DNA of 64,000 nucleotides from JAVBSC01 sp031547305 (GCA_031547305.1 JAVBSC010000042.1:1-64000), one strand, 5' to 3'. Positions 1 to 9,274 are shown, counted from the stretch's first letter. Made by a program: numbers and translations. Notes: generated by a model not told the origin, from the letters alone.

Positions 1-936
1 GTCGTCGTAAAAGGTGCCGTAGTTGATGGAATCATAGGCGGCCAGATCGCTGGAAAGGGTCCAGGAAATGCCGGCGGCCTGGAAGATGATGGAAAAGGCC
101 GCGATGTTTTCCGGCCAGGCCATTATTTCGCCCGCGTTGTGGATGAGCAGAATGTCCGCCCCCTGCACGTCCCAGGGCGTTTTGAACTCGTAGCCCGTGA
201 CGTCGGAAAAGTCCTCGTCGATGAATTCCACGTTGTCGCGCACCACCATGGCGTCCATTCTGGTGGAGGAGCCGGTGCGCAGTTGGAGCATGGAGCCGTT
301 GTCGTGCAGTTCCGGCGGGTTAATGCCCAGTTCCTGGCTGAACAGCTTGCGGATTTCACGGGCGATCAGGCCGTTGTCCACGCCGATGGGGCAGGTCTGA
401 GCGCAACGCCGGCACAAGTTGCAGCGATAGGCCAGCTCGCCAAGGCGGGCCACGGTCTTCCAGTTCAGGCCCATATCGCCATAGCGCCATTTGGCCAGGG
501 GTTCCTTGACGATATATTGCTTGTAGATGCGCCGGAAGATTTCCGAGCGGAAGTTGGGCCGGTACATCTCGTTTTTGTTGGAGGCCTCGAACAGGTGGCA
601 GGCATCGGAACAGGAGTTGCACTGGGCGCAGTAGTTCATGCTGGTTTCCAGCATGGGCAGGAATGTCCAGTTGTTTTCCGGGGTAAACAGCTTGCGCATG
701 CCGTCCAGGAATTTATTGACCAGCTCTTCCTCTTCCGCGCGGGTTTTCGGCTTGGGGATCTGCAGGACCATCACGTCGTCCAGCAGGCAGCAGTACTTGT
801 CCTGGGTTTCCTCTGAAAACGGCTTCCAGGGCATGTCCACAAAGTCGACCGGCAGCTTTATGTAGTCCTCTTCCCCGACTGAGGCGATTTTACCTTCCGC
901 GGAGGAAACGTCCTTCAAATTTTGTGGGGCTTTCAT
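1..936 (-). CDS. HdrD-like iron-sulfur protein, C-terminus cut by window edge
   Basis: This is the first 312 codons of a cytoplasmic Fe-S subunit of the HdrD/DsrK/HmcF/TmcB type, which passes electrons between a membrane cytochrome and a thiol or disulfide partner. Two ferredoxin-like clusters are visible: CAQCNSCSDAC near residue 103 and CNLCRRCAQTCP near residue 172. The C-terminal CCG-type domains expected of the family lie outside the window. The ATG at 936 has an AAGGTG ribosome site, and the gene starts 10 bases after the membrane cytochrome gene, so the two surely form one complex. It is not close to DsrK of sulfate reducers as I remember it. Whether it is TmcB-like, HmcF-like or another paralogue cannot be settled here. 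Confidence 0.75.
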   Translation of the reverse strand, partial: MKAPQNLKDVSSAEGKIASVGEEDYIKLPVDFVDMPWKPFSEETQDKYCCLLDDVMVLQIPKPKTRAEEEELVNKFLDGMRKLFTPENNWTFLPMLETSMNYCAQCNSCSDACHLFEASNKNEMYRPNFRSEIFRRIYKQYIVKEPLAKWRYGDMGLNWKTVARLGELAYRCNLCRRCAQTCPIGVDNGLIAREIRKLFSQELGINPPELHDNGSMLQLRTGSSTRMDAMVVRDNVEFIDEDFSDVTGYEFKTPWDVQGADILLIHNAGEIMAWPENIAAFSIIFQAAGISWTLSSDLAAYDSINYGTFYDD

Positions 937-946
937 TCTTTGCACC

Positions 947-1885
947 TTATTCCTTTTCTTCTTCCTTGGGTTGGGCGGGGTTGGTGGTGGCCACTTCGGC
1001 CCAGGACTTTTTCCCGTCTCCCTGGATATGCCCGGCCTGCCAGCTTACGGGATAACCGAGCACCACGCCGATTTTCTTTTGCGTGTTCAAGTTATCCTGG
1101 GTTGGCTGATCGCCCCAGCGGATGTCATGATACAGGAAGTATTTCATAAAAAAGTGCGCCATGTGCGTTGCCGGCACATAGGCGGCCAGAACAAAGCCCA
1201 GCAACAGGTAGAGGCCGAACCAGAAGCCGCCCACGGGGGAGAAGGAAAAAGTCAGCATGCTCACGGTGAAGTTGCAGGCCAGCCAGAAGAACGACGGGTT
1301 GGACAGCCAGGTCAGCAGACCCGCGGCGCCCAGAGCGATGAAGGCGTACAGGTTCAGGTAATGTTCACGGCTGCTGTATTTGCGCAGGTCTTCCTGGGTG
1401 AGGCGGCGATGCAGAAGTCCGGCTCCGCCGCAAATTATGCCGAGAAAGCCGAGCAGGCTGAGCACCTGCACCAGGTTGCCGATGGCGGTCAGGAAAATGC
1501 CGGGCGTGATGCCGGCAATCTGCGTCAGAGCCACGAAGAGAGTCAGAAAAATGCTGCCCAGCAGCAGGTACAAGCCCAAATGGAAGGGGTAGGTGCGGTA
1601 CCAGAGCTTGGTGTTGGTTTCCATGGTGCAGTGCAAAAACAAAAGCTCTATGAGAATGCCCATCACTCCGCCGATAAAAGAGCTCTTTTGCTTTTTCTTC
1701 CACCAATCCACGTCCTCAAGATAACTGCCGCCGTAGGAGGCGCGGCCGCCCAACTCGTGGGCCACCGGGTAGAGTTCCCAGCGCACATGCACGGGCTTTT
1801 TGAGGTAATTGCTTACTTTTAAGGCGACAATGCATATGCAGGCTATCGTGCCCGCATACGCCACCAGATGCACAATAATTGACAT
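947..1885 (-). CDS. NarI/HdrE-like membrane cytochrome b subunit
   Basis: This 312-residue integral membrane protein has about six hydrophobic helices and several helix-embedded histidines (for example in FLHCTMET and THMAHFFMKYFLYHD), as in the NarI/HdrE/TmcC heme b quinone-interacting family. The loop HVRWELYPVAHE followed by YGGSYLEDVDWW resembles sequences often annotated as nitrate reductase gamma-like in deltaproteobacteria. An AGGAG site precedes the ATG. It lies directly upstream of the HdrD-like gene, so it probably anchors that subunit and exchanges electrons with menaquinone. Membrane-then-FeS order is that of dsrM-dsrK and hmcE-hmcF rather than tmcB-tmcC. Family membership is confident; the exact complex is inference. 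Confidence 0.7.
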   Translation of the reverse strand: MSIIVHLVAYAGTIACICIVALKVSNYLKKPVHVRWELYPVAHELGGRASYGGSYLEDVDWWKKKQKSSFIGGVMGILIELLFLHCTMETNTKLWYRTYPFHLGLYLLLGSIFLTLFVALTQIAGITPGIFLTAIGNLVQVLSLLGFLGIICGGAGLLHRRLTQEDLRKYSSREHYLNLYAFIALGAAGLLTWLSNPSFFWLACNFTVSMLTFSFSPVGGFWFGLYLLLGFVLAAYVPATHMAHFFMKYFLYHDIRWGDQPTQDNLNTQKKIGVVLGYPVSWQAGHIQGDGKKSWAEVATTNPAQPKEEEKE

Positions 1886-1962
1886 AGGCTGTATCTCCTG
1901 GCCGGACTGGCCTTAGGGGGTGATTATAAAAGACTCTCGGATTGAAACCCGCCAGCCGCTTC

Positions 1963-2349
1963 TCATTTGTCCGCAAAGTATTCGGCAATGATCTTGCGTA
2001 GTTCCGCCGGGTTAATCGGCTTATTAATAAAAGCCTCCGGAAAGGGGAATCCGGAAAGCTTTTTAAGGTAGGTCCGCATTTTGTCTGAAAAGCCCGTGAT
2101 GATGAATACCGGAATGTGCTTGAGGGTCTCGTCCGTTTTTAGCTGGCGGTAGGTGCGCACCCCTGATTGGTCCGGCATGCTCACGTCCAGGGTGATCAGG
2201 TCCGGCTTCAGCTCAGCGGCGGAGGCAAAGCCTTTCAGACCGTCTTCGGCCGTGGCCACCTCAAAGCCGCTGTCCTCCAGCACGGCGCTCAGATATGCCC
2301 TGATGTCGGATTCGTCATCCACGACCAGGGCAAGTTTCCTTTCTCGCAT
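1963..2349 (-). CDS. Single-domain response regulator (receiver only)
   Basis: The 128-residue protein is one receiver domain without an output domain. The acidic pair VDDES, the phospho-acceptor in LITLDVSMPDQSG, the Thr in ITGFSD and the Lys in INKPIN are all present. The start has a strong GGAGG site seven bases upstream. It is the first gene of a run with the membrane cytochrome and Fe-S genes, 77 bases ahead of them. Two hybrid kinases are encoded just upstream on the same strand, so this receiver is a plausible phosphorelay end point acting by protein contact rather than DNA binding. Confidence 0.88.
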   Translation of the reverse strand: MRERKLALVVDDESDIRAYLSAVLEDSGFEVATAEDGLKGFASAAELKPDLITLDVSMPDQSGVRTYRQLKTDETLKHIPVFIITGFSDKMRTYLKKLSGFPFPEAFINKPINPAELRKIIAEYFADK

Positions 2350-2477
2350 AAAAACCTCCGTACAATTGTGGTGTCAAAGCATACGACGTGACAAATCGCT
2401 CAGATGCAGGCGGATAAAATGAATAATCCCGATTGCTTTTCTCCGTTATGCAGATATGGCTATTTATTCGTAACCCC

Positions 2478-2506
2478 AGCATATTGCGTTATTTATCATA
2501 TTGCAA
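2478..2506 (-). promoter_or_regulatory. Candidate sigma-70 promoter for the receiver/cytochrome operon
   Basis: On the minus strand TTGCAA (2506-2501) is followed after 17 bases by TATGCT (2483-2478). Transcription would start near 2471, leaving about 120 bases of leader before the receiver gene. The local sequence is AT-rich compared with its surroundings. This was found by eye and is untested. Confidence 0.4.
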
Positions 2507-2588
2507 GATTTAAGTTGGGCGCTCAACCAAGATCGGGGTGGGGAAATATATCGTAGGGTATGGCAGGGATACGTCCCGCTTCAGCAGG

Positions 2589-2612
2589 AGCGTCTCAACG
2601 CTAATCCGCTCT
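2589..2612 (-). repeat. Dispersed hairpin repeat, family 1, copy 1
   Basis: On the minus strand this reads AGAGCGGATTAGCGTTGAGA followed by CGCT. The core AGCGT-TGAG-ACGCT forms a hairpin. Related copies lie at 38122-38143, 46863-46889 and 63211-63228, with compensatory changes in the stem in three of the four. Confidence 0.5.
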
Positions 2613-2710
2613 GGCGTTGCGAAGCATAGCGTAGCAGCGTCCGCGAGTTTTTCGCAGGCGGGTTTTGGGCCGTTAAGCGAAAAGCTCAAGCGTGATTTGT
2701 TCTTGAAGAA

Positions 2711-2738
2711 GAAAGAAAAAGGCAGGGGAAAATCCCCG
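2711..2738 (-). terminator. Possible intrinsic terminator after the hybrid kinase gene
   Basis: Read on the minus strand, GGGGA-TTT-TCCCC (2738-2726) is followed by GCCTTTTTCTTTCTTC. The stem is only five base pairs and it lies about 160 bases past the kinase stop, so this is a weak call. Confidence 0.3.
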
Positions 2739-2896
2739 GTGGGTTCTTATGGCGCTGCCGACGGCCTGGCGGGGAGGCATCACCCCGGCGCCGGTTTCAT
2801 TCTTTGGCTTGCCCCCGTCGTCTTTGGCGGCGCGCCGAACCGCCGACAGGCGTTGGAGGTCATTCCATGGTGAATTACAAAATGGTTTCCAACTTC

Positions 2897-5800
2897 CTAT
2901 AAGTCCGGGAACAGTTCGGCCAGTATTTTCAGCGCCGTCTCAAAATCGTAGCGACTGACGGCGGTTTGCAGGCGTTCTTTCTGCGCTCCGGGCAGGAGGC
3001 GCTCAAGCCTTTCCATATGCTGGTGCAAAAAGGGTTCGGCCTGGGCGTCATCGTCTTTCAGGTAAGCGTTCAACCCGCGCAGAAGTTCCAGATCCCCGGA
3101 TTCAGGCGCGGCCGGGCCGGCATTTTCGTTTTTAGGATTTTCATCCCCGGCCGGGTGCTCCTGGGCCAGGGACAGGCGTAATTTTGCGCAAAGCTCAGCC
3201 AATTCCGTAAAGCAGGCGGCAGCGGCCAGTTCCAAAGGCTCGCCGCTGGTTCCGCCCTTGTGGGCGGCCTCCAGGGACGCGGCCAGTTCGCTGAGACGGG
3301 CCGCGCCTATGGAGCCGGCCAGTCCCTTAAGTGTATGGGCCACGCGAGTGGCTGCGCCGTGGTCGTCCTCGGCCAGGGCTTTTTGGTCTTCCTGCCCGGA
3401 GGCGCTGTAAAAATCCACAAACTGCCTGAGTAGGCGCAGGTAGAGCTTTTTGTTGTTGCCAAGGCGGGCCAGGGCTCCGGATGCGTCCAGGTAAGGCAGC
3501 GCCGGCAAGCCGTCCGGCGTCTGGGCGGGGGGAGTTTTTTGTGGGGTGGCGTCTTTCATTGGAGCCTCCTGTCCGGCCGGTCCGTTTTTTTCCGGAGCCG
3601 GTCCGCTTCCCGGCCGCTGCGAGCCGTCCGGGAATAGCCAGCGCGCCAGGGTGGAGTAAAACTTGTCCACTTCTATTGGTTTGGAGATATGGTCGTTCAT
3701 ACCAGCATCCAGGCATTTCTGGCGTTCTTCGGCCATAGCGTGGGCGGTCATGGCCACTATGGGCAGGTCGTCGTATCTGGCCTGGTCCCTTATGCGCATG
3801 GCCGCCTCATACCCGTTCATTTCCGGCATCTGCAAATCCATAAGAACCAGATTGAAAGGAGCCTCCCGGCTGGCCTCAAGCAGTTTTAGCGCCTCCAGGC
3901 CGTTTTCCGCAATGGCCACTTTTGCGCCGGAACTTTCCAGAACTTCCGCGGCTACCTGTTGGTTTATGGGATTATCCTCAGCCAGAAGGATGCGTATGCC
4001 GCTCAAATCCGGGATTTGCCCGGCGGCGTGCGCGGCGTTTGCGTCCGTCTGCCCCTGTCCCACCCTGTACAGGTAATCAGGCCGATTGCCGTGCAAAATT
4101 TCGGTGACGGCATCAAAAAGCAGGGATTTGTTGATGGGTTTGTTAATCACCCCGAGAGCCCCGGCTTTTTCCGCCTGCTGGAGCACTTCCGGGCGTCCGG
4201 TGGTGCTGGTGATTATGACCGGCGGCACATGCCTGAGGTTAAGTTCGTTGCGCATGCGGTAGCTGGCCTCTATGCCGTCCATGACCGGCATGCGCCAGTC
4301 CACAAAGACCAGCCGGTAATAGTCGTCGGAATCGTGCTGCCAGAGCAGGGCAAAGGCTTCGTCGGCCGAAGCGGCCCGGTCCACCTGGAAGCCCATTCCG
4401 GCAAGACCTGAAGCGAACATGCGGCCAGCCTCCTCGCTGTCGTCCACAACCAGAATGCGCGCTGACGCTTTGGTCGCATGGCCGTCGGAAGCCGTTATCC
4501 GTCCGCTGGTCACGGGGTCGAAGCAGGCGCTGAAAGTGACGGTCGTGCCCAGGCCGTATTCGCTCTCCACCTGAATCTCACCGTCCATAAGCTCCAGAAG
4601 GCGTTTGGTGATGGTAAGGCCCAGTCCGGTGCCCCCAAAGCGCCTGGTGGTGGAGCCGTCGGCCTGGGTAAAGGCCTGGAACAGCTTGCCCTGCTGTTCT
4701 TGCGTCATGCCTATGCCGGAGTCTTTAACCATAAAGCGCAGGCAGACTTTATCGTCCCTGGGTTTCCCCAGGGAGCAGGAAATGATGATTTCGCCCTGTT
4801 CAGTGAACTTTACAGCGTTATTGGCCAGGTTGGTGAGCACCTGCCCCAGGCGCAGGGGATCCCCCACCAGGCTCTGCGGCACGTCTTCATCCACGTCGAA
4901 CAACACTTCAAGGCCTTTTTCGTCGGCTTTCTGGCTGATCAACGTAGCCGTGCTGTCCAAAAGTTCATCCAGGCGGAAGACTACCTTGTCCATGCTCAAC
5001 TGGCCGGCTTCTATTTTAGAGAAGTCCAGAATGTCGTTGATGATGCCCAGGAGTGTGTTGGCCGCTGAGTAAATTTTGCTTATGTAGGAGCGCTGCTTGG
5101 GGTTTAGCTTGGTTTTGAGCGCAAGATAGGCCATGCCAATTATTGAATTCATGGGCGTTCTGATTTCATGGCTCATGCTGGTCAAAAATTCGTTCTTGGC
5201 CTTGTTGGCCGCGTCCGCCTGGGCTTTGGCGTCCATCAGTTCGTGGTTGCGCCCCTCAATTGCCGCTGCCATTTCGTCAAAAGTGGTGGCCAGAAGTCCC
5301 AACTCGCCGGTCAGACCCCGGATGGAGGTGCGGGCCGCCAGGTTGCCCCGGGCAAGAAGCCTGGCCGTGCCCAAAAGGTTGTTCACCGGCCGGAGCAGCG
5401 CGTTCCGGCTCATGAACCAGGCAATGGCAAAGGCCGCGGCCGTGGCGAACAGCAGCAGCATGACGTTGCGGGCCAGGTAATAATTGGGAACGGCATAGGC
5501 TTTTTCCGCGGCGAGGGAAATTTCCACGGTCATGTACGGGGCTTCCAAGCCGGGCATATACAGGCGCTGGAACCCGACCGTGTATTTGTCGCCCCTTTCG
5601 CTCATGGTTATGAAAAAGCCTTTTTCGCCCTCATGCTCGTTCAGCAGATCCCATTCATAGCGCAGGGATTTTGGGGAATCCCTGTCCGGGTTTAGTTGCG
5701 GCGGGTAGGTGTAGCCCACGCGCCCGTCTTTGTCCCTGATGCGGATGACGCCGCCGGGCGGCAAATCCAGGGTGCCCATGTCCATTACCTGGCGTTCCAG

Positions 5801-6328
5801 GCTGAGGCCGCATAAAAGCATGGAAATCAGTTTGCCGCGCTTGTCCATGAGCGGCAGGGCAAATGGGAAAACATCGTCGCCCGTTAGCGGATCCTTGTGG
5901 ATGCCGCCAATGTAAAATTCCCGGCTTTTGGCCGCATCGCGAAAAACTGGCTGGCCGGCGATATTCGCGCCCGGCTTCATGTTTTTGGACGCGGCCAAAA
6001 TATCACCGTCGCTGTTAGCCAGCAAAAAGTTGTTGTAAAATGGGTAATGCTGGTGGATTTTTTGCAAAAGCGCCGTACAGGCTTGCACATCGCGGTCCCG
6101 CACTTCTTCGAGCTGGGCCAGTGTCATGAGCAGAATTTTGGTGTTCCCGGAAACAAGCTGGCTTTGCACCGTAATGTTATTCAGGAGGTCCAGGCCTTTT
6201 TCGCGCACTTCAAGCATGGAACGATTACGGCTGTCCAGGCCGGAATACAGGATTATGCCCAGGGCCGGGAGCATTGCCAGAATGACAATGAAGTAGAGGG
6301 AGCGTTTTACGGATCCGGAAAAGAGCAT
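2897..6328 (-). CDS. Hybrid histidine kinase: dCache-HAMP-HisKA-HATPase-REC-REC-HPt
   Basis: This 1143-residue inner-membrane sensor has TM1 at about 11-30, a periplasmic Cache-like region at 35-285, TM2 at 289-306, HAMP at 307-360 and HisKA with His387 in MSHEIRTPM. The ATPase domain runs from about 485 to 605 with GTGLGL. Receiver 1 carries Asp677 (FVDWRMPVMDG), receiver 2 carries Asp831 (LMDLQMPEMNG), and an HPt domain carries His998 (AHTLKGLAG). The relay can therefore reach its own HPt and exit to another receiver, such as the one encoded at 1963-2349. A tail at 1079-1143 resembles the tail of the neighbouring kinase. Its start has a GAGG site, 10 bases after that kinase's stop. Confidence 0.93.
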   Translation of the reverse strand: MLFSGSVKRSLYFIVILAMLPALGIILYSGLDSRNRSMLEVREKGLDLLNNITVQSQLVSGNTKILLMTLAQLEEVRDRDVQACTALLQKIHQHYPFYNNFLLANSDGDILAASKNMKPGANIAGQPVFRDAAKSREFYIGGIHKDPLTGDDVFPFALPLMDKRGKLISMLLCGLSLERQVMDMGTLDLPPGGVIRIRDKDGRVGYTYPPQLNPDRDSPKSLRYEWDLLNEHEGEKGFFITMSERGDKYTVGFQRLYMPGLEAPYMTVEISLAAEKAYAVPNYYLARNVMLLLFATAAAFAIAWFMSRNALLRPVNNLLGTARLLARGNLAARTSIRGLTGELGLLATTFDEMAAAIEGRNHELMDAKAQADAANKAKNEFLTSMSHEIRTPMNSIIGMAYLALKTKLNPKQRSYISKIYSAANTLLGIINDILDFSKIEAGQLSMDKVVFRLDELLDSTATLISQKADEKGLEVLFDVDEDVPQSLVGDPLRLGQVLTNLANNAVKFTEQGEIIISCSLGKPRDDKVCLRFMVKDSGIGMTQEQQGKLFQAFTQADGSTTRRFGGTGLGLTITKRLLELMDGEIQVESEYGLGTTVTFSACFDPVTSGRITASDGHATKASARILVVDDSEEAGRMFASGLAGMGFQVDRAASADEAFALLWQHDSDDYYRLVFVDWRMPVMDGIEASYRMRNELNLRHVPPVIITSTTGRPEVLQQAEKAGALGVINKPINKSLLFDAVTEILHGNRPDYLYRVGQGQTDANAAHAAGQIPDLSGIRILLAEDNPINQQVAAEVLESSGAKVAIAENGLEALKLLEASREAPFNLVLMDLQMPEMNGYEAAMRIRDQARYDDLPIVAMTAHAMAEERQKCLDAGMNDHISKPIEVDKFYSTLARWLFPDGSQRPGSGPAPEKNGPAGQEAPMKDATPQKTPPAQTPDGLPALPYLDASGALARLGNNKKLYLRLLRQFVDFYSASGQEDQKALAEDDHGAATRVAHTLKGLAGSIGAARLSELAASLEAAHKGGTSGEPLELAAAACFTELAELCAKLRLSLAQEHPAGDENPKNENAGPAAPESGDLELLRGLNAYLKDDDAQAEPFLHQHMERLERLLPGAQKERLQTAVSRYDFETALKILAELFPDL

Positions 6329-6338
6329 GGCCTACCTC

Positions 6339-9239
6339 TCACCACAACTGCCTGAACAAATATTGGAGCATTCGCGATGCGCCGGAAAAATCCTTGCGCT
6401 CAATATACCGATAAAGCTGGCCCATGCGGCCGGCCCCCAGGTGCGCCAGCATCTGTTCCTTGAGCCTTGCCAGATGTTCCATGGCCTGGCCGTCTTCCTC
6501 GGCCAGAAGAAGCTGAAGTTTTTCCAGGCTGCCCCGCAGCTCGACGTTCTGCACCGGCACGACAGGACGCCAGGCGCGCAGGGTGCTGAACAACAGCGTG
6601 ACTTCAATGGGTTTGGGCACATGGCCGTCCATGCCCGCGGCTAGGCAGGCGGCCACTTCGTCCGCCTGGCTGTGGGCGGTCATGGCGATTATTGGAATGT
6701 ATTTGGCGTCCAGGTGCGTATCCTGGTGGATGCGCCAGGTGGTTTCGTAGCCGTCCATCACCGGCATCTGCAAATCCACAAAAATAAGATCAAAGGCCGG
6801 ACGCCGGCGGGCGGCGGCCAGTAGGCGCAACGCCTCGCTGCCGTTGGCCGCCGTGGTCACCTCCACCTTGCCTTCCAGCATTATTTCCATGGCGATCTGC
6901 TGGTTTATGGGGTTGTCTTCCACCAGAAGCACCCGCATACCGGCCACGGACACGTCCGAATCAGCCGGAGCATCGTCCAGGATCGGCAACGCCTGAGGCT
7001 CTGCATAGCCGGCGCCGGGGCCCATGAGGCCCATCAGGGTATCCATGAGCACGGAACCGTTGACCGGCTTGTGCACAAAGGCGTCCACACCGGCGTTTTC
7101 AGCCTGCAGGCGCATTTCCTCGCGGCCCATGGAGGACATGGCAATGATGAAGGGCGGTTTTTTTAGCCGCAGCCCTTTTTTGACCAGGCGCACGGTTTCC
7201 GCGCAATTGTCCAGATCCGCCGCGCGCCACTCAAGCATCATGAAGTCGTATGGCATGTTGCGCTCTTCGGCCTTCAGCAGTTCGTCGCAAGCCGCCTTTA
7301 CCCTGGAGTGCAGGGTGTGGTTCAGCGAAAAACCGCTGAGTTGGGAAATCAAAAACTTGGCCGTGCTTTCGTCCTGGTCCAGAATAAGCACGGAACGGCC
7401 GTTCAGAGCGCCGCTGTGGGCGTTCTGCATGGCCGGGTTGTAAGAGAAGCGCGCGGTGCAGGTGAACGCCGTGCCCCGGCCCCGTTCGCTGCTCACGCTT
7501 ATGTCGCCGTTCATCATCAACAGCAGACGCTGGGTTATGGCCAGCCCCAGGCCCTTGCCCCCGCCGGCGAAGCTGCGGCCAGGACTGGGCGGCGCCTGGG
7601 TGGCGAAGGCGTGGCGCAGGGCGGCCAGTTGCTCCGGGTCCATGCCCTTGCCGGAATCAGCCACGGCAATGCGCAGGCAGGCTTCGCCAAGGGAGAGTTC
7701 CGCCAGGTTGCAGCTTATGCGCACCGCGCTGTTTTCCGAGTGCTGGATGGCGTTGTCCACAAGCTGGCCTATGGCCTGCTCCAGGCGCAAAGGGTCTCCG
7801 ATCAGGTAAACCGGGACTTCCGGGGAGACTTCAACCGTAAGGCGCAGGTTTTTATCCTCCGCCTGCTCCCTGAAGCGTCCGGCCACGCTTCCGAAGACGT
7901 CGCGCACGGAAAAGCGCACTCTTTCCATATTCAGCTTTCCGGCTTCCAGCTTGGAAAAATCCAGGATATCATTGATGATGCGCAAAAGCACCTTTCCGGA
8001 GGCGTGAATTTTGCTCACATAGCCGTACTGGACCGGATTCAGATCGCTTTTCAGGGCCAGGTAAGCCATGCCCAGCACCGCGTTCATGGGGGTTCTGATT
8101 TCATGGCTCATGTTGGCCAGAAACTCCCCTTTGCTTTTTCCGGCCTGTTCGGCTTTTTCTCTAGCCAGAATGAGTTCTTGTTCCCGATGCTGCAGAACGT
8201 CGGCCAGTTCGTTGAAACTCCTGGCCAGATCCCCCAGGATTCCCTTGTTGTTTTTTTCCGGAATGCGCAGGCTGAAGTCGCCTTTGCCCAGGGCGCGGGC
8301 CACGCGCAACAAATCGTTGACCGGTTTTTTGAAGATCAGCGAACTCAGGCTCCAGGCGGCCAGGATGGCAAAGAGCAGGGCCAGACTCAGGTAGACCAAA
8401 TCCCGGCGCAAAAGATCGCGTACTTCGGCATAGGCGCTTTCTTCTTTGGCGGTGAGCAGCACCGTAAGGTACGGAAAGTCGTTGCCTTCGAATATGATGT
8501 TCTGGAAAGCGGCCAGCAGATCGCCCCTGGTGCTGGCCGTGCCTGCGGGGCCGTCATCCAGCAGCGCGATCGCCTCGGCCGGGGGGACGCGCTCGCCCGG
8601 CCCGCTTTCCGGCGGATAAGAAAAGGCGGTATTCCGATACCGGTCCAGCATGTACACCGCAAAACCGGGTGGCAGGGAAAAGGTGTCCAGAAGCCTGGTG
8701 TAGTAGGAAAGCCGCATGGTGGCCACCAGAAAGCCGTCCAGCTCGCCCCTGGAATCATGCACGGCTTCGGCAAAAACCATGGCCGCCCAGGGGCTTTGCG
8801 GATTGATCACGTGCCCGGCCATGAAGGGCGTGCCCTTTTTGGCCAGAAAAAAATAATCGCTGTTTTCCAAGGGGGAGGCGTTCATGGGCTCCGCGCTGGC
8901 CAGCACCGTGCCGTCGGCGGCCGCAAAGGCCAGGTTGTCATAGGCGGGATAATTGCGGCTCAGGTTACGCAGGACGTAATGCAGAGCCTCGTAGTCTTTG
9001 TCCTGCAACTCGCGGATCTGGGCCAGGCTCTCCAGCAGGGTATGCGTGCTTTCTGAAACGCCCTTTTGCTGCACCGCAATGGCCCGGACCAGACGCACGG
9101 CCCGTTCTGACACCGCTTTGGCCGCCTGTGAATTGCGGTCCAGACCGGTGCCGAAGATGATCAGCATGGCCGGCAGAACCGCCAGAGTGACGCAGATGGC
9201 CGCGGTGCGGAAAAAAGAGCCGAAAAATAAAATTTTCAT
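6339..9239 (-). CDS. Hybrid histidine kinase with degenerate first receiver and no HPt
   Basis: The 966-residue membrane kinase has TM1 at about 12-31, a periplasmic region of some 245 residues, TM2 at 281-298, HAMP, HisKA with His379 (MSHEIRTPM) and an ATPase domain with GKGLGL. Receiver 1 (616-735) keeps the acidic pocket DQDES but has Glu670 where the phospho-Asp should be (MMLEWRAADLD). Receiver 2 has a normal Asp822 (FVDLQMPVMDG). No HPt follows; instead residues 900-966 form a tail ending RKDFSGASRMLQYLF, matching the tail of the downstream kinase. It probably needs another protein's HPt and may signal together with that kinase. Confidence 0.9.
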   Translation of the reverse strand: MKILFFGSFFRTAAICVTLAVLPAMLIIFGTGLDRNSQAAKAVSERAVRLVRAIAVQQKGVSESTHTLLESLAQIRELQDKDYEALHYVLRNLSRNYPAYDNLAFAAADGTVLASAEPMNASPLENSDYFFLAKKGTPFMAGHVINPQSPWAAMVFAEAVHDSRGELDGFLVATMRLSYYTRLLDTFSLPPGFAVYMLDRYRNTAFSYPPESGPGERVPPAEAIALLDDGPAGTASTRGDLLAAFQNIIFEGNDFPYLTVLLTAKEESAYAEVRDLLRRDLVYLSLALLFAILAAWSLSSLIFKKPVNDLLRVARALGKGDFSLRIPEKNNKGILGDLARSFNELADVLQHREQELILAREKAEQAGKSKGEFLANMSHEIRTPMNAVLGMAYLALKSDLNPVQYGYVSKIHASGKVLLRIINDILDFSKLEAGKLNMERVRFSVRDVFGSVAGRFREQAEDKNLRLTVEVSPEVPVYLIGDPLRLEQAIGQLVDNAIQHSENSAVRISCNLAELSLGEACLRIAVADSGKGMDPEQLAALRHAFATQAPPSPGRSFAGGGKGLGLAITQRLLLMMNGDISVSSERGRGTAFTCTARFSYNPAMQNAHSGALNGRSVLILDQDESTAKFLISQLSGFSLNHTLHSRVKAACDELLKAEERNMPYDFMMLEWRAADLDNCAETVRLVKKGLRLKKPPFIIAMSSMGREEMRLQAENAGVDAFVHKPVNGSVLMDTLMGLMGPGAGYAEPQALPILDDAPADSDVSVAGMRVLLVEDNPINQQIAMEIMLEGKVEVTTAANGSEALRLLAAARRRPAFDLIFVDLQMPVMDGYETTWRIHQDTHLDAKYIPIIAMTAHSQADEVAACLAAGMDGHVPKPIEVTLLFSTLRAWRPVVPVQNVELRGSLEKLQLLLAEEDGQAMEHLARLKEQMLAHLGAGRMGQLYRYIERKDFSGASRMLQYLFRQLW

Positions 9240-9274
9240 GTTTATCCGGGCGGCGGACCGCTGGGAATCCGGGA

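Larger units (their letters stand above)
2350..2896. other. 547-base intergenic region between hybrid kinase and receiver genes
   Basis: No convincing gene is present. The stretch holds the candidate promoter at 2478-2506, a dispersed hairpin repeat at 2589-2612, a GCCGTTAAGCG block at 2669-2679 shared with other spacers, and a possible minus-strand terminator at 2711-2738. Open frames here lack family resemblance and a ribosome site. Confidence 0.6.

Noticed and set aside
947..1885. Assignment of the membrane protein and its Fe-S partner to DsrM and DsrK
   Set aside because: The membrane sequence (HVRWELYPVAHE, YGGSYLEDVDWW) does not resemble DsrM as I know it, and the Fe-S protein lacks the DsrK N-terminus. 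A related HdrE/HdrD-type complex fits better.
947..1885. Assignment to TmcC of the Tmc complex
   Set aside because: Sensory genes near the locus recall the Tmc region of Desulfovibrio, but the gene order (membrane subunit before Fe-S subunit, no cytochrome c3 gene ahead) is different. Left unresolved.
2366..2380. TTGACA-like hexamer just upstream of the receiver gene as a promoter
   Set aside because: It is only about 25 bases from the ATG, so the -10 element would fall on the ribosome site. The pair at 2478-2506 is better.
2538..2873. A plus-strand open frame of 111 codons in the spacer after the hybrid kinase
   Set aside because: It has no family match, crosses a dispersed repeat and a terminator-like hairpin, and is of the kind expected by chance in GC-rich DNA.
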